Shown in pieces: positions 1 through 12,637 of a DNA stretch of 64,000 nt. Made by a program: the position numbers and the translations under genes. The stretch lies in the NCBI GenBank assembly GCA_035582835.1, contig JAYKAV010002780.1:182153-246152 (forward strand), read 5' to 3'. The notes under the pieces were generated by a model, which did no database searches, had not been told where the DNA came from, and worked only from the letters and a program-made list of their open reading frames with translations. Position 1 is the stretch's first letter, and the number at the start of each line of letters is the position of its first letter. This DNA is from Phoebastria nigripes (Eukaryota; Chordata; Aves; Procellariiformes; Diomedeidae).

Positions 1-1595
1 GGGAAGGAATAAAATAAAAGATGGGGAAGGGGAGCAGGCATAGATAAGAGGTGTCAGAAGCAGCTCCTGTATGTTTTCCTAAGGACAAGGATAAATCATT
101 TAAATTTTATTCAGATGTTGAGGAGAAGATTGTGGAGAAATTCAGTGCAGAGCCATGCATGATTAGAATAGTAAGTTGGGCAGGTGACTCTAATACTGAT
201 GTTTGGAATGGGTTTATAATGCCCTGAAAGAGAACCAGAACAGAACGCCTGAAGCAGTTGCTCTCAAATGATCTAAGGGCCATGATAAAAAAAAAAAAGA
301 GATAACGCACTCTAGCCAGCCACATTCAAATTCCAGAAGCAGCTTTTTGTAGGTTATTTTTGTCATGTGTAGCAGAATTATGGCTAAAAAAGTTTGGAGC
401 TGATTTGGGTTTCAATTATGTGAAGCCTGCCTTTACTTACCATCTAGCAAAAGTCACACACCATCTTTTCATCAAGAAATGGTAAGCAAGATATGCTGCA
501 TTTATTTTGGAAAGAATAACTTTCCATTCTTACATCAGAAAACAGAAAGTTCTTCATCTGCTTTTGTCACTTTAGATCTAGAACTGTTAGGTTTATCATC
601 AGTAAATTTTGCATTTTGCAAATATTTAACACAGCATGGGTGCAATGTGATCCTAGTGATCGCTGTGTTACCAAAAGACACTGGACATTCTTGGGGTTTT
701 TTTAGGTAAAATTGCATAAATTTTCTCATTGTGGATTAATAAGTATCTAAGAAGTAAAAATTCTCATTCTGTGTATCTCCAAATTATTCTTTTACTTTTG
801 CCCTATTCATGTTAATTCTCATTTTCTCCATTGCCATGAAAGATACTCTAGTAAGGAAAGGGTTAGCAGGTTGGCTCTCACTATTAGCGGAGGATGAACG
901 AAATGGCAGCTTAGTAAACCGAAGCAGATGATAGAAGAGACCATGAGAAACCACAGCTCTAGTTTAAGAGAAGATTGCTCCTTGCAACTTTTGGTTCAAG
1001 TGTGTACCCTTTCTCTTAAGCAACAGATGTTCCCTTATTTATGTTCCTGTGTGTCATGGTGTTCTTTAATCTTTACGTAAATTAAATCCCTTTGGTATGA
1101 AAGAACATGTTTCTGATGGTTGCCTTTCTGATAGTTGGCAGTATGGTGACTGCTGGCTTTTTCATGTTGTATCAGCCAACAGCATGGATAACAAAAATAC
1201 TGTTCATAAAATTGTTCAAAAATGTTAAGATTATTTTAAGTGTATCTTTTATGTATGTCCTTTCAGTGTTTTCATTTGTTTCTGTGCTGCCTTATTTTCT
1301 TTCTTGAAATTTTCCATTAGCCAGAGAGAGATAATGAAGTATGCTAATTTTTATTTCCATTCTCAGCTTTTTATTATATGCAATGGCTTGCCTATGGTGC
1401 TAAGCAGTTTTAAAAGGGAACAGCAAATAAAGTAGTGAAGCACAACTACCTCCGTGGTAATGGAATTCATTGTTTCAGTCACTAAGTATTGTAATTCATT
1501 AGAGACAGCTAATATAGTCTGAAATGCTGAATTGTTACTTTTAAAACCAGTGAAAACCAATAAGCATAATTAAACTGCTTTTTAATTTGCTTCAG
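1..1595 (+). other. RNGTT: RNGTT intron, 3' end (upstream part outside window)
   Basis: AT-rich intron ending in the acceptor of the first visible exon. I looked for the preceding exon, which should carry the DGLIF motif IV, and did not find it here. No repeat family or RNA gene is recognisable. The short open frames show no codon bias or known domain. Confidence 0.7.
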
Positions 1596-1696
1596 AAATA
1601 CAAGCCTGGTCGATGTGATGATATTTTGAAATGGAAGCCACCCAGCCTGAACTCTGTTGATTTTCGTCTGAAGATAACAAGAATTGGTGGAGAGGG
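1596..1696 (+). CDS. RNGTT: RNGTT coding exon (mRNA-capping enzyme, guanylyltransferase motif V)
   Basis: This internal exon encodes 33 residues starting [16 protein letters not shown] and ending with two bases of a Gly codon. The protein is the bifunctional nuclear capping enzyme: an N-terminal RNA 5'-triphosphatase and a C-terminal guanylyltransferase that puts GMP on nascent RNA polymerase II transcripts. ILKWKPP is nucleotidyltransferase motif V, whose lysines contact the GTP phosphates. If the protein has the usual 597 residues, the exon starts at residue 447 and KWK is 458-460. The 3' splice site is a pyrimidine tract ending TTGCTTCAG (1587-1595); the donor is GTATGT at 1697. The exon with motif IV (DGLI) and the catalytic-lysine exon must lie upstream of the window. 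The match is recalled from the vertebrate protein, not from a search, but it is nearly complete. Confidence 0.96.
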
Positions 1697-4600
1697 GTAT
1701 GTAATCTCTTCCCTTTTTAAATGTATAACACTCATGTGAATGTCCCTCTACAGTTAATCTCTCCTCTGATATTTCTTGACACTTCCTGGGGCTAAGCCTC
1801 TCTATATTCTGTAGAAGTTGTTCATTGAAAATATACACAACTGTTGTAATCAGTGTTGTACTGAAAACAGTGGCAGATGTTAATAATGTAAATTTACCCA
1901 TTCTTCAATTAAGTTTCATAAAATTTCTAAAAAAGTCCTGTTTGGATTTTGCACTACCTCTTATGTTTTTAGAAAGTAGGCAGGCTGTATTAGCTTAAGT
2001 TCTTATATAAAATAACTATTTTTCCATTGGTTTTATGCAAAATAATAACAACCTAAGCTTTCTTCTGTTTTAGAATTCTGCACAATGACAAACGACACTT
2101 GTTTTCTTAGAGAAAAACAAAACTTGACGTTTTTACTCAATAGGTATTCTTCGGTATTGTCTTTAAAACCATTAAAATCTTAATCAAAAACAGTGAGTTC
2201 TAATGGCAGAAGACATGTAAATCTTTACATTACATTAGTTCTACGTACTATTTGCCTAGTTCAGTCACTGCACATATTAAATAGGGGCAATTTCCATGTT
2301 CAGTTGTGCCAGAGAGGGGAAGGGGAAGATTGAGTCACTAGATTAAAGCTTGCCTTGGAAAAGATTTTGCTTAAAACGAAGTTAATTGATTTTTAGGTTG
2401 CTTAATGTTTTAACATCTGGGACTCATTTCAACTGACAGTTTGAAATACTGACATTTAGCTTTTCTTTTTCTTGGTGCCACAGGCAACTCGATATGATTA
2501 AACAATTAATTCATATATTGCTTACGTATTCCAGAGTACTAATAATGGCCCATCTAACTTGTAGTCATTTGCATGTCATGTTAATGAATATATTTGGTGA
2601 ATAGAGAGTATCTTAAGGTTATAGGGTTTATTCTGCAAAATGTACTCAACTGCTAACTTCCGAGCATTTCATGAAGTCAGAATTATCTGTTCAGATTTTT
2701 GTGTTTGAAAATGCAATATTAAGTCCTCAGTAACAACATAGCTATTTCAGAGAATATACAGGAATATTTTAAGTTTGACTTCAGAGAATCAGCTCATTAC
2801 AAACATTTCATGTTTGTTTGGCTTTTGTTTAAGTCACAGAACAGTGTAATATGAAAGATTTCTGTAAATAAAAAAAAAAAATTACCCATTATTTGATAGA
2901 AAGGTTATTTTTATTACAGTATTCTTATGACTTCTGCTGGAGTTTATGAATATACCATAGTAGCCTGTGATTGAGAAGCAAAACGCAAGAGATTTTTCAT
3001 TTCACATTAAAAAAGGAGTATTCGCTTGATTAGTTATCACTGATTTCAAATACAAAACTGTCAGTGCTATTGTGTTACGTTTAATATATTACATCATAGA
3101 TTATTTGATTGGAACATGAAAAGGTTATAAAATATAAGCCAGCAAAAAACTATTTCTAAAAAGTTGGCCTTTAGTAGCAAGTTATTAAAGAATGGCTGAT
3201 CCATTGTGGAATTGGAAACACTTTCTAACATTTAGAAAAGTTCTACCATATTCCAGCTACATGAAAATAAGTGCATTGCTCATATTGTGGTAATAATTAT
3301 CTGAATTAGTCTGTAAATACTATAATACTTAAATATGTTAATGTTTATGTTCCTCTCACATGCATAAGAAAAAAATAATCCTAGAAATTTGACATTTGAT
3401 AAATAAAGTACAATTCTTCCGGATATCTTTTACTTCATCTCACGTGACACTTGACTGCTATTAGTAACATAAGTGCATTCATCCAACAAAAAGAAAAGTT
3501 AATGAAGTACTGGGTGGAAAATAATAATTTGCCATTGTTGGGAGAGAGGTATTTATGTTAAGTAATGACCTATGAAACAGTAGCTTCTGCCCAGTTAAAC
3601 ACAAACAACGAATGAAATACTCCAGGTTTAACTGCTTCAGTTGTTAATTTGAGTATCCCAATTTATCGCTTGGTAAAATCTGAACTAATTTAACGAAACA
3701 TCAGAATTATACTGATTTTAAAGTTGTTGACCAGAGTTTTAAAAGAAGCATCTTTAATTTTAGACTGTAAAAAGGCAGTTCCTGAGTTCTGAGCACTACC
3801 ATAATAAAATGGTTGATTTGTGATATAACTAAAAATTCTGTTTTGATGAACTGAATGTCTTGCTACTGGCAATTCTAACATGACAATGTTAGGCTTCCTG
3901 CCTCCCCCCCACCCTACTGAGATTAAAAGCAAGCATCGATATTGGTTTCAACCTTTTAAGTAGAAAAAGTTTTCTTCTTCTTCAGTAATCCAAAAAGAAA
4001 TCTGGCATGCATTTGACAGCAAAGTAATACAGATGTGGTTAAAGTACTGTTACAGAATTTGTGTGTTGTTTTGGTACAGTTAAGCAATCATATGTATGGA
4101 AATAGAAGGTATGCCTTTGTATTGATCTCTTACTGACAAATGAGGAGCCAAAGTCAAAAGTATTGATCTCAAATACTTGACNGCTTGAAACAATGAGAAC
4201 GGGGATTGTCTGTAATTTCCAAGTCCTCTGTTCTGATTTACAGGCTCATCTTTAAATCTTGAAATGCAGACGCATCTAAACCTGTGCTACAAGTGTGTGT
4301 GATCTTACCACAGTTTACAGCTTAGCCAGTAGTGATACAGGCTGAACCTGTATCGCAAAAGTCCAACCATGCAGGCCTTGTATTTATAGTTCCCTGTTCA
4401 CTTAAATAGTGAAAAAAGCATATAGGAGCATTATTTATTCAGTAGCATGAGATCAGAGCACTGTCAGCTGTTGGACATGTCTTTTGCATAGCTTATGTAA
4501 TTGAGATCCCGAACAATTGTAAAAAAATCTTGTGCATTTTTCGTATGAATAAAGGAGTTACCTCTAGGGAGTTTGCCAGATTTTAGTCAGTATGATTGTT

Positions 4601-5187
4601 TTCCATCTACCTAAAATTCCCCTGTGTTTTCAGTTGTGCATTTCCATCCATAGATCAGTCTGCAGTAGTAATGTTAACTGCAAAATAGCTGCTGTGTTTC
4701 ACCCCAGGTGTAGTTCAGTTACAGATGAATGACCAATTGTTTTTATCTAGGGTTCAGTTATTTCACTGTTGATATCGGAGGGAGTTTTGCCATTGAATTA
4801 AAAAGAAGGATTTGACTTATGATCTATGAAGTACTTTTAGAATAAGCTTCCCTGTAAAGATGAAGACTGCATAACAAAGGATAAACATAAAAAAAAAAAA
4901 AAAGATACTATTGCATCTCAAAGAAAGGCAGGGTTTCTGTAACCTCAGTGACCTAATCCTGACACTCCTGTTCAGTGCACATATTTGAAAGGAATTGCAT
5001 TATTGCACCTTAGTGAGTTACAGCTTATCAGCTGAGCCATGGTAATTGTCCCCTGTGTATTGTCATAGTCCAGCCTGTCCAAGCATCAGGATGATGGTTA
5101 GATTAACTCTTTTTATGTTGTGTTTGCAAGAATTCCAGCTTATGCTCTCTCTCAGTCTCTTCTCATCACATCAATATAGTTACTTTT

Positions 5188-5241
5188 ATTTAAAAAAAAT
5201 AAAAACAAACAAACAAAAAACCCGAAACAACAACAAACAAC
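5188..5241. repeat. A-rich simple repeat (AAAC/AAC units)
   Basis: AAAAAAAATAAAA is followed by CAAACAAACAAAAAACC and AAC units. No target-site duplication or attached retrocopy is recognisable. Confidence 0.75.
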
Positions 5242-6771
5242 TTATTAAATCAGCTAAACGAGAGAGTACTTCATTGTTTATCTCTGCTGAAACACAGCCG
5301 TTGAACTGAAAAGCCCTCACATTACATGTGCTTTAAAAAGGTAGACCCACTTCCCAGCACTTCTCTATCATTTCAGGTTTACTAAGATAATGGTCTCACA
5401 TCAGCAATGCGAAGTGGACCCCTTTGGTCATATAACAGTACCTTGTATTTTTCCTAAATTATGATGATACTCACAGAAAATAAAATAACAGGGACTTAAG
5501 CACATCAACTGCATTTCCAAATGACCTACAAGTTAAACAACCTCATCAGAAGATAATGTGGAGATTGCTGTGTGCAATATCTCAGTTATATTAGAGAGAA
5601 GACTGTTTTTAAACAGTAGAGAGGCTTTTTCCCAAAATGTCTGACTCTAAGAATATTTCTTAAAAAAAAAAACAAACCCCAAACCAACTCTGAGCCTTAT
5701 TTAAATGTCACAAATATCAACTGAAAATGTCTACATAGTGCCAGATTTGTGGTAGCTTTCAAAACCAGAATTTCTTAAATGTCCATGCTTCCTTTTACAG
5801 TTTTTTAATTAGCCTGTGCAAGTCCCTTAATTTTATCTGAATCAGACATGCTAAAATCAAATTACAAGCAAGGCTTTGGTTTTATTGGCTTTGAATGAAT
5901 ATCTTACTGGGTCAATTCGATACCATTTTGAATCACAGAATAATACAAATTTTATATAGAACCTTGAAGTATTGGAAAGAATCAAGAATTTTACTCATCT
6001 TCTAAGAGACAAATAGTAATAAAGGCTTGTTTCTTTAAAAAAAGTTAGTAATCTGAAATAGACATGAACTCTTTGTTAGTAGCAAGTGTATATTGTTTTT
6101 TTATTATATCCATGATTAAGTAGACCACATGGGGGGAAAACCAAACAAACAGTGTTTAGGCAAAGTTCTGTTTAGCTTGGGCATTGTCAAGTAATAAAAA
6201 ATTGGAGATGAAGTACAATACATTCAAGGACAGCAGGGGCTTAAAATCTTGGATACATTGGTAATTACAAATCAACAACCAGATATAGATATCATGACTA
6301 CAGGCAAGTGAGTTTTCCTTTTGTTAGATGTGATGTTGTCCTTTTTCTTCTGTAAATTGGAAAGAGCTTCTGAAGTGGGGTGAGGGAAGAAGCTGCAACG
6401 GGTTCAAAATAACTGTGATGTTCTTGATTTGCTCTCATATAGCTACGTTGTCTGTCACAGGGTGGCTTATCCGTTTTTATAAGCTAGTCTTCCCCACTCT
6501 TCTGCTTTGAAAAAAAATTGGTAACTGGCTGAAAAATCATGAAAGTTAATTGAATCAGCTAAGATCTGCAGAACTGACATGATTGTTTGGCCCGTGTTTT
6601 GTTGCTCCCTCCTCTCTTTCCATTCCCCGTTTCATGTGATTCATAAATTGTCAGTTTGGGCTGTGAGCGTTTTGCATTCTCACCTGCTTGCAGAATGCCC
6701 CTTATCAAAGAGCACAAACTTCTTCTTCTTGTGCGTGCCATCCATCACAGAAAGGGAGCTTTACAAAGCCT

Positions 6772-6801
6772 TTATTTTTATCACCCTGGTGATAAAAATA
6801 A
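6772..6801. repeat. Short perfect inverted repeat
   Basis: The 14-nt arms (TTATTTTTATCACC and its complement) are separated by CT. Too short a loop and stem for a microRNA. Confidence 0.8.
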
Positions 6802-8069
6802 TAATCCCATATTCCTCTAGCCTCCAAAGATGACAGTCAAGATTGGGGCTGCATTGCTGTTGAGTACAGTGAGATTAAGAGGCAGAATGCAGATGATGTC
6901 ACACAGCAATTATGGAACAAATAAAGGCAAGTTGTTGCAAATAGATGCAAAGATGCACAGTGTTGGGATGACAGCAGGAGTGCAGGTTTGAATATATTAA
7001 CTGCATTTATGGCTGTACTGTTGTTGAAGGAAGCGTGTGCTTCGAAGTGGCTTATTTTTTATAGAATGTAAGAGTTGCAAATGAAAGTAAAGGAGTAATT
7101 TGTTTAGCTATTACCTTCAGGCATTTAACTATTACCACAGTAGGTCTTACTAGTTCTGAAGAAATGTAGGGGCAGGGTTGTGCAAACTGATTGAGAGAGG
7201 ATGTTATGTGTAGAAAGAACGGCGTGGTGGCACGGGAGGGGTAAGCACAAATATTACCATGGTAGAAATATGCATGCACAACTGCCACCATTGGCATTGC
7301 GATGGAAACTAGTAGATATACATTTTACCTAGGTACTATGCTGTAAGTATTTATGCAATATTATTGCATAGTATTTATGTCAGGATATTTAAAATCTTTC
7401 CGTAACACTTCAGTTTTTAAAAACTATTTTCAAAGTAAGGCTTTGAATCTAACCTCTATTTATACTCTGGTACACTGAACATAATGTTGTACCTTTCACA
7501 ACTAATACTCAGGATGCTCTTGGAATTTCTAATGTTGGATTTCAAAAATGAACTCAGCCTCATCTTTTTATATGTTCAAGTGGCAGCCTTGGGCAGTCTC
7601 CATCTGTCAGATAATTATTCTACTTTAGCTACTAATTTCTCCAGATTTTTAAAAGCTTTGCCTCATATCATCCTAAAATTATCTATATGCTTGCAAAATG
7701 GAATGTAAATGTAGCCTTGTATGTTTTATAGACCCTGTTCCTTTTTCTTGAACTAGCTGCCGCTTTAAAGCAGTCTTTCCAGTTGCTCATGTCAGCTATC
7801 ATAACAATTATCCACTCTGTTAAAGATCCATTCCTGTCAGTAGGCAAGATCAAGAAAAGCTCCCAAATACCATATGCCTCTAAAATTTTCTTATCTCCCA
7901 TACACTTCTCTGTCCTATTTTACATTTGGATAGATATTTTATTCCTATTTGGCCATGTAGCTTAGATTTCTTGCTACTTGTGCATATGGAAATTGAGGGC
8001 TGATGCCATCCCCAGCTAAACAACTCTAACGTGGTAGAATCTGAGAGAGGAGTGAGAGAAGCAGGCAGT

Positions 8070-9293
8070 GGAGAAATGATCTTGGGCTTCAGGAAAGCTG
8101 GCTTTGGCTTTTTCAAGGAACAGGTACATAGTATCCCATGGCAGGTCCCCTAAAGGGCAGAGAGGGCCAGGAGAGCTGGTTGATCTTCAAGGACAGCCTT
8201 CTCAGAATGCACAAGGACATACTTTTCCAGTGTGTAGGAAGACAAGCATGTATGGCAGACAGCTGGCATGCTTGAATGGGGAATTCCTGAGTCAACTCAC
8301 CCAAACAGTGAAGTGTATGGAAGATGTAAACAGGGACAGGCCTCTGTGGAGAACATAAAAACAGTGTTTGGGTGTAGAGGGAAGGAGTTAGGAAAGCCAA
8401 AACTCAGCTGGAGTTGAAGGTAAGTGAAGGACTTCTGTAGGTACTTGGTAACAAAAGGAAGACTGAAGAAAATGGCGTGCTGTCGATGCAGCAGGAGATG
8501 TAGTGAGAAGAGACAAAAGGAGAAATGAGGTACACAGTGCTGCTTTGCTTTGGTCTCGACTGGCAAGGTCTACTCTCAGTTTCTCTGAGGCCCCTGAACC
8601 TCATGGCAGAGCGCAGGGAAATGAATTACTACCAACAGGTAAGGACGTTCAAGTTATGGACTACTTAAGCAAACGGGACCTCATGGTACTGGAGGGCAAA
8701 GCTTTGAAACTGGGGCAGCAGTTAGCCCTTGTGCAAAGATGGCCAGCTGATAACTGGGCTGCAGGTGGAGGGGATGATTCTTCACCTCTATTCAGCATTT
8801 GTGAGACTGCATCTGGAGCGCTGTGTCTAGTTTTGGGCTCCCCGATATGAGAAAGACATTGATGCACTGGAGCAAGTCCAGTGGAGGGCCACCAAGACAG
8901 TGAGGGGATTGGAGAACATGATATCAAAGAGAGGCTGAGAGAACTGGGTTTGTTCAGGCCGAGGAAGAGAAGGCTACGTAATAGTTTATTGCTGTTTACT
9001 ACTCCCTAACGGCAGGTTTTAGAGAAAATGGAGCCAGGCCACTCGGAGATGCATGTTTAAAGAATGAAAAGCAAAGGACACAAATTGTAGAAGGACAGGA
9101 GGAGAAAGTGTGTCAGAAAAAGGTCAAAGACTGTAGTAGGCTGGCAAGTTGTAGAGTCTCCATCTTTGGAGATATTCAGAAGTTGACTGGGTATGTCTGT
9201 GAGCAACCTGATATAACTTGGAAGCTGACCCTGTCTTGAGCATGAGGCAGATGACATGTAAAGGTCCTTTCCAATCAGAGTTATTCTATGATT
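8070..9293 (+). mobile_element. CR1 LINE, old, internally deleted copy
   Basis: The left part (about 8070-8695) resembles the CR1 ORF2 linker between endonuclease and reverse transcriptase: cttcaggaaagc, then a GGCAGGTCCCCTAAAGGGCAGAG-like block, gaggagagctggttgatcttcaagg, and ggaagactgaagaaaatg. Near 8695-8705 the sequence jumps to the C-terminal end of ORF2 (CAGTTAGCCCTTGTGCAAAG; TTGTGAGACTGCATCTGGAG; TGGAGCAAGTCCAGTGGAGG). It then runs into the 3' UTR, ending TTCCAATCAGAGTTATTCTATGATT. Most of the reverse-transcriptase domain is therefore missing. Frame breaks are frequent and no product is expected. It is more diverged than the 11.85-kb copy. The left boundary is approximate. Confidence 0.82.
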
Positions 9294-11555
9294 ACCTACA
9301 GATCAGATATTAAATATTTTGCAAATAGTATGGAACTATTACGCATTTAATTGCTAAATATTTTAAAACATTTTTGTTTTTCTTTCTTCATGCTTTCTTT
9401 ACTGTATATAGAGTTTTTCAGAATACTTACTGTACCTACATTTAATTTACAAATTGTGGGATTGTCCTTTTAGAGAGAAAGTAACAATAAAGAGGAGTTT
9501 GACATTGTTCTTTGTTACATGCTGTAAAGGTTTGCCAGATGCATAATTTAAAAACTGTCTAATTTAAATAGGGGAAACATTAATCTTCCTTTTACTATAG
9601 CTTGAACATAGATATGCTGCTCTCAGACTTACTGAAATTCAGTTGTGAACATATTTTTCTTTTGCACCAATATAAATTAACTTTTTAAATTATAGGAGTT
9701 ATTACAGAATATTCGTGAACATCCCTGTTCAAAGTGTTTTTAAAGGATTTTATAAATTGATATGAGCTTCTTTGAAATGCATTTTTGCATGTAGTAACTA
9801 TTTGGTCTCCTTCAGACAAGGAGTATTTGCTAGATTTTGTGAGTATGCCATAAATGATACCTTAATTCAGAATATTTTTTCCTGCATTAATTGCCTACAG
9901 TATGAATTAATATTCAGTTGTTTGAGGTTTTTTTAGTTTGTTGCTTAATGAGATTTTTATTGTCTGTTTTCTTGAGTTTACAGATCGGTACATTTAAAAC
10001 TGTGTTTGGAGAAGAGCATTAGTATAGAATTATTAGAGATCTGAATGCTAAGTATTTTTCCATGGTGTTTGGAATTAAAGAAACATGTATTTAAGGAAAA
10101 AAACCTCAGCTCAGATGACTTCCTTGCATACTGTGGTGTATTTCAAAGAAGAATAAAGCAAACTAAGAGGGGAAAAATTATCACCATGGTAGAGTAGAAC
10201 AAACAGACTGGACAGCCAAAGATACTGTACGTATTTTGTACTCTTCATCGGTCTTACTCTGAACATTTTATTATTTAATTTTCTGATCATACCAAACTCG
10301 CAAATCATAAAAGAACAAATATAAGTACTAAATAATGAATATATTAAAGATAAAAATAATTCATGACAGTCATAACTCTGAGAGTACTATTCAGTTTGCT
10401 TTGATACCATCAGAACGTTTTGAAATCGGTTTAGGAATTAGAAGCCCAGCTTTTTGAGTCTTCCTGAATTCACAAGTACTTTGGAATCAGCAAAACATGT
10501 CAACAAAATAAATGACCCTGATGCAGGTTGTTTGCATTTCTGCCATGACAGTGTTATCAATATGGCATGCATGCAACTGTGGGCTTCTAAAACACTGGGA
10601 GATTATCAGCAGTTTCACCTTCCCTGTTTGATAGCCAAGAGAAACTCTTGGTACATGCACTTACCTTACAACCTCAGAGACAGTAGAAAAGAAGGCTACA
10701 TAATTATTTTTTAGAATAACTATCCAGTATCTCTGGTTTTGTAGGGATTCAAGTTGTGATGATTGATTTAAAAAAAAATAAATATATGATGAGTTTTTTA
10801 AAATTAGCATTTTAAGGGACATTTGCATTCTGAGGAAATAAATTGGATTTTTAATATCTGTTACTTTAATGACTTAGGATCTGCCATAGCCTTGGTAATT
10901 CACACTTGCCATCTTTCTGGCTAACACCCAGCTTATAGTTTTTTTTTCTGGGAAAAGATGCTTATTCTATTGTAGAAACACATTANAATCAATGAGGCTA
11001 TAGGTGCATGTGTCTGTCTGTGGGAGACCAATTTGCATAATCAAGGCCTGATGAGTCAATGGTAATGAAGAATCCATGTTGTTACTTTCCTAAGCATTGG
11101 GGAAAGAACAGTAACTACTGAGTATGGAGCTTGTGTACATACTGCACTTTGACAGGGAATATCTAGTGCTTTGTAAAAAGCCTTTAATAGTTTTCAGTAG
11201 AGATTTGGTTCCATCTGACAACAGATGTAAGCATGTCATCCTACTAGAGGATCTTAAAAATGCCAAAATTCCTTATTTTCATCCACTTTTTATGCTGCTT
11301 GCTTTTTACAAAGCAGTCTTATGACAGTGAGTGTGAAGTACAAACGTGGTTTTGTACGGAATTCTATTCTGAAATCAGCTTCAAGGCTTTTATCTTAAAC
11401 ACATGGAAGATATGTTCATTCACAGGACCTACTTCATTTTTAGCATCATTGTATATGTGAGAAATAAGCCTTTATTTTAACTTTGAAACCCAATTTTCCA
11501 AGGTTGTAAGCTGCTTCAGCTTCATATGAAATGAATCAGATTTTTTTATTTGTAA

Positions 11556-11598
11556 ATATATATACCTATATGCATATGTGTGTGTGTATATACACACA
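11556..11598. repeat. TA/TG microsatellite
   Basis: Impure dinucleotide tract of TATATA, CTATATGCATATG and TGTGTGTG units. It closes with an 18-nt perfect palindrome (11581-11598). Confidence 0.8.
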
Positions 11599-11850
11599 GG
11601 TGACAGCTGCTGCTTTATGTTGTAAAATTAAAAACACAAACAAAAATATAAAAGCATTCCCTTGACTGTTATGAATCAAAACAAAACTCTCCTCTTTTCC
11701 TCATCACGTTTACATGTGGGAACCCTATCCTCCTTTTGTCATACTTCTTAATTTTAAACATTATCCATTTTATTAAATCTGACTTTGCTATTTCCAATTC
11801 TCAGCTCTTTTCATATAACTATATTTCTTAACTGGACGTTCTCAACTTCT

Positions 11851-12637
11851 GAGATTCAACAAGGCCAAGTGCCGGGTCCTGCACTTGGGTCACAACAACG
11901 CCATGCAACGCTACAGGCTTGGGGAAGAGTGGCTGGAAAGCTGCCTGNNGGAAAAGGNCCTGGGNGTGNTGGTNNACAGCCGGCTGAANATGAGCCAGCA
12001 GTGTGCCCAGGTGGCCAAGAAGGCCAACAGCATCCTGGCCTGTATCAGAAACAGTGTGGCCAGCAGGAGTAGGGAAGTGATTGTCCCCCTGTACTCGGCA
12101 CTGGTGAGGCCGCACCTCGAATACTGTGTTCAGTTTTGGGCCCCTCACTACAAGAAGGACATTGAGGTGCTGGAGCGTGTCCAGAGGAGGGCAACGAAGC
12201 TGGTGAAGGGTCTGGAGAACAAGTCTTATGAGGAGCAGCTGAGGGAACTGGGGTTGTTTAACCTGGAGTAAAGGAGGCCGAGGGGAGACCTTACTGCTCT
12301 CTACAACTACCTGAAAGGAGGTTGTAGCGAGGTGGGTGTTGGTCTCTTCTCCCAAGTAACAAGCGATAGGACAAGAGGAAATGGCCTCAAATTGCGCCAG
12401 GGGAGGTTTAGATTGGANATTAGGAAAACTTTCTTCACCGAAAGGGTTGTCAAGCATTGGAAGAGGCTGCCCAGGGAAGTGGTGGAGTCACCATCCCTGG
12501 AAGTATTTAAAAGACGTGTAGATGTGGTGCTTAGGGACATGGTTTAGTGGTGGACTTGGTAGTGCTAGGTTAACGGTTGGACTCGATGATCTTAGAGGTC
12601 TTTTCCAACCTAAATGATTCTATGATTCCATGATTCT
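11851..12637 (+). mobile_element. CR1 LINE, 5'-truncated, relatively young copy
   Basis: The copy starts in the C-terminal part of ORF2 (GATTCAACAAGGCCAAGTGC) and is open over about 128 codons (11885-12271). Its residues are typical of the CR1 ORF2 end: [55 protein letters not shown] stop TAA at 12269-12271 interrupts the frame, and [20 protein letters not shown] and [20 protein letters not shown] follow in another frame up to TAG 12545. The 3' UTR ends AATGATTCTATGATTCCATGATTCT. Several Ns cluster at 11948-11990, probably consensus ambiguity among near-identical copies. The fragment lacks the endonuclease and the catalytic RT motifs, so it is dead. Confidence 0.95.

Noticed and set aside
1107..1307. 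Possible upstream RNGTT exon near TGATGGTTGCC
   Set aside because: The translation is a generic hydrophobic T-rich frame without motif IV and is not flanked by matching splice sites.
5931..5990. AATCACAGAATAATAC resembling an inverted CR1 3' end
   Set aside because: Similarity stops after about 20 nt and the GGTTGGAAGGGACC block is absent; it may be a very decayed copy but is not supportable.
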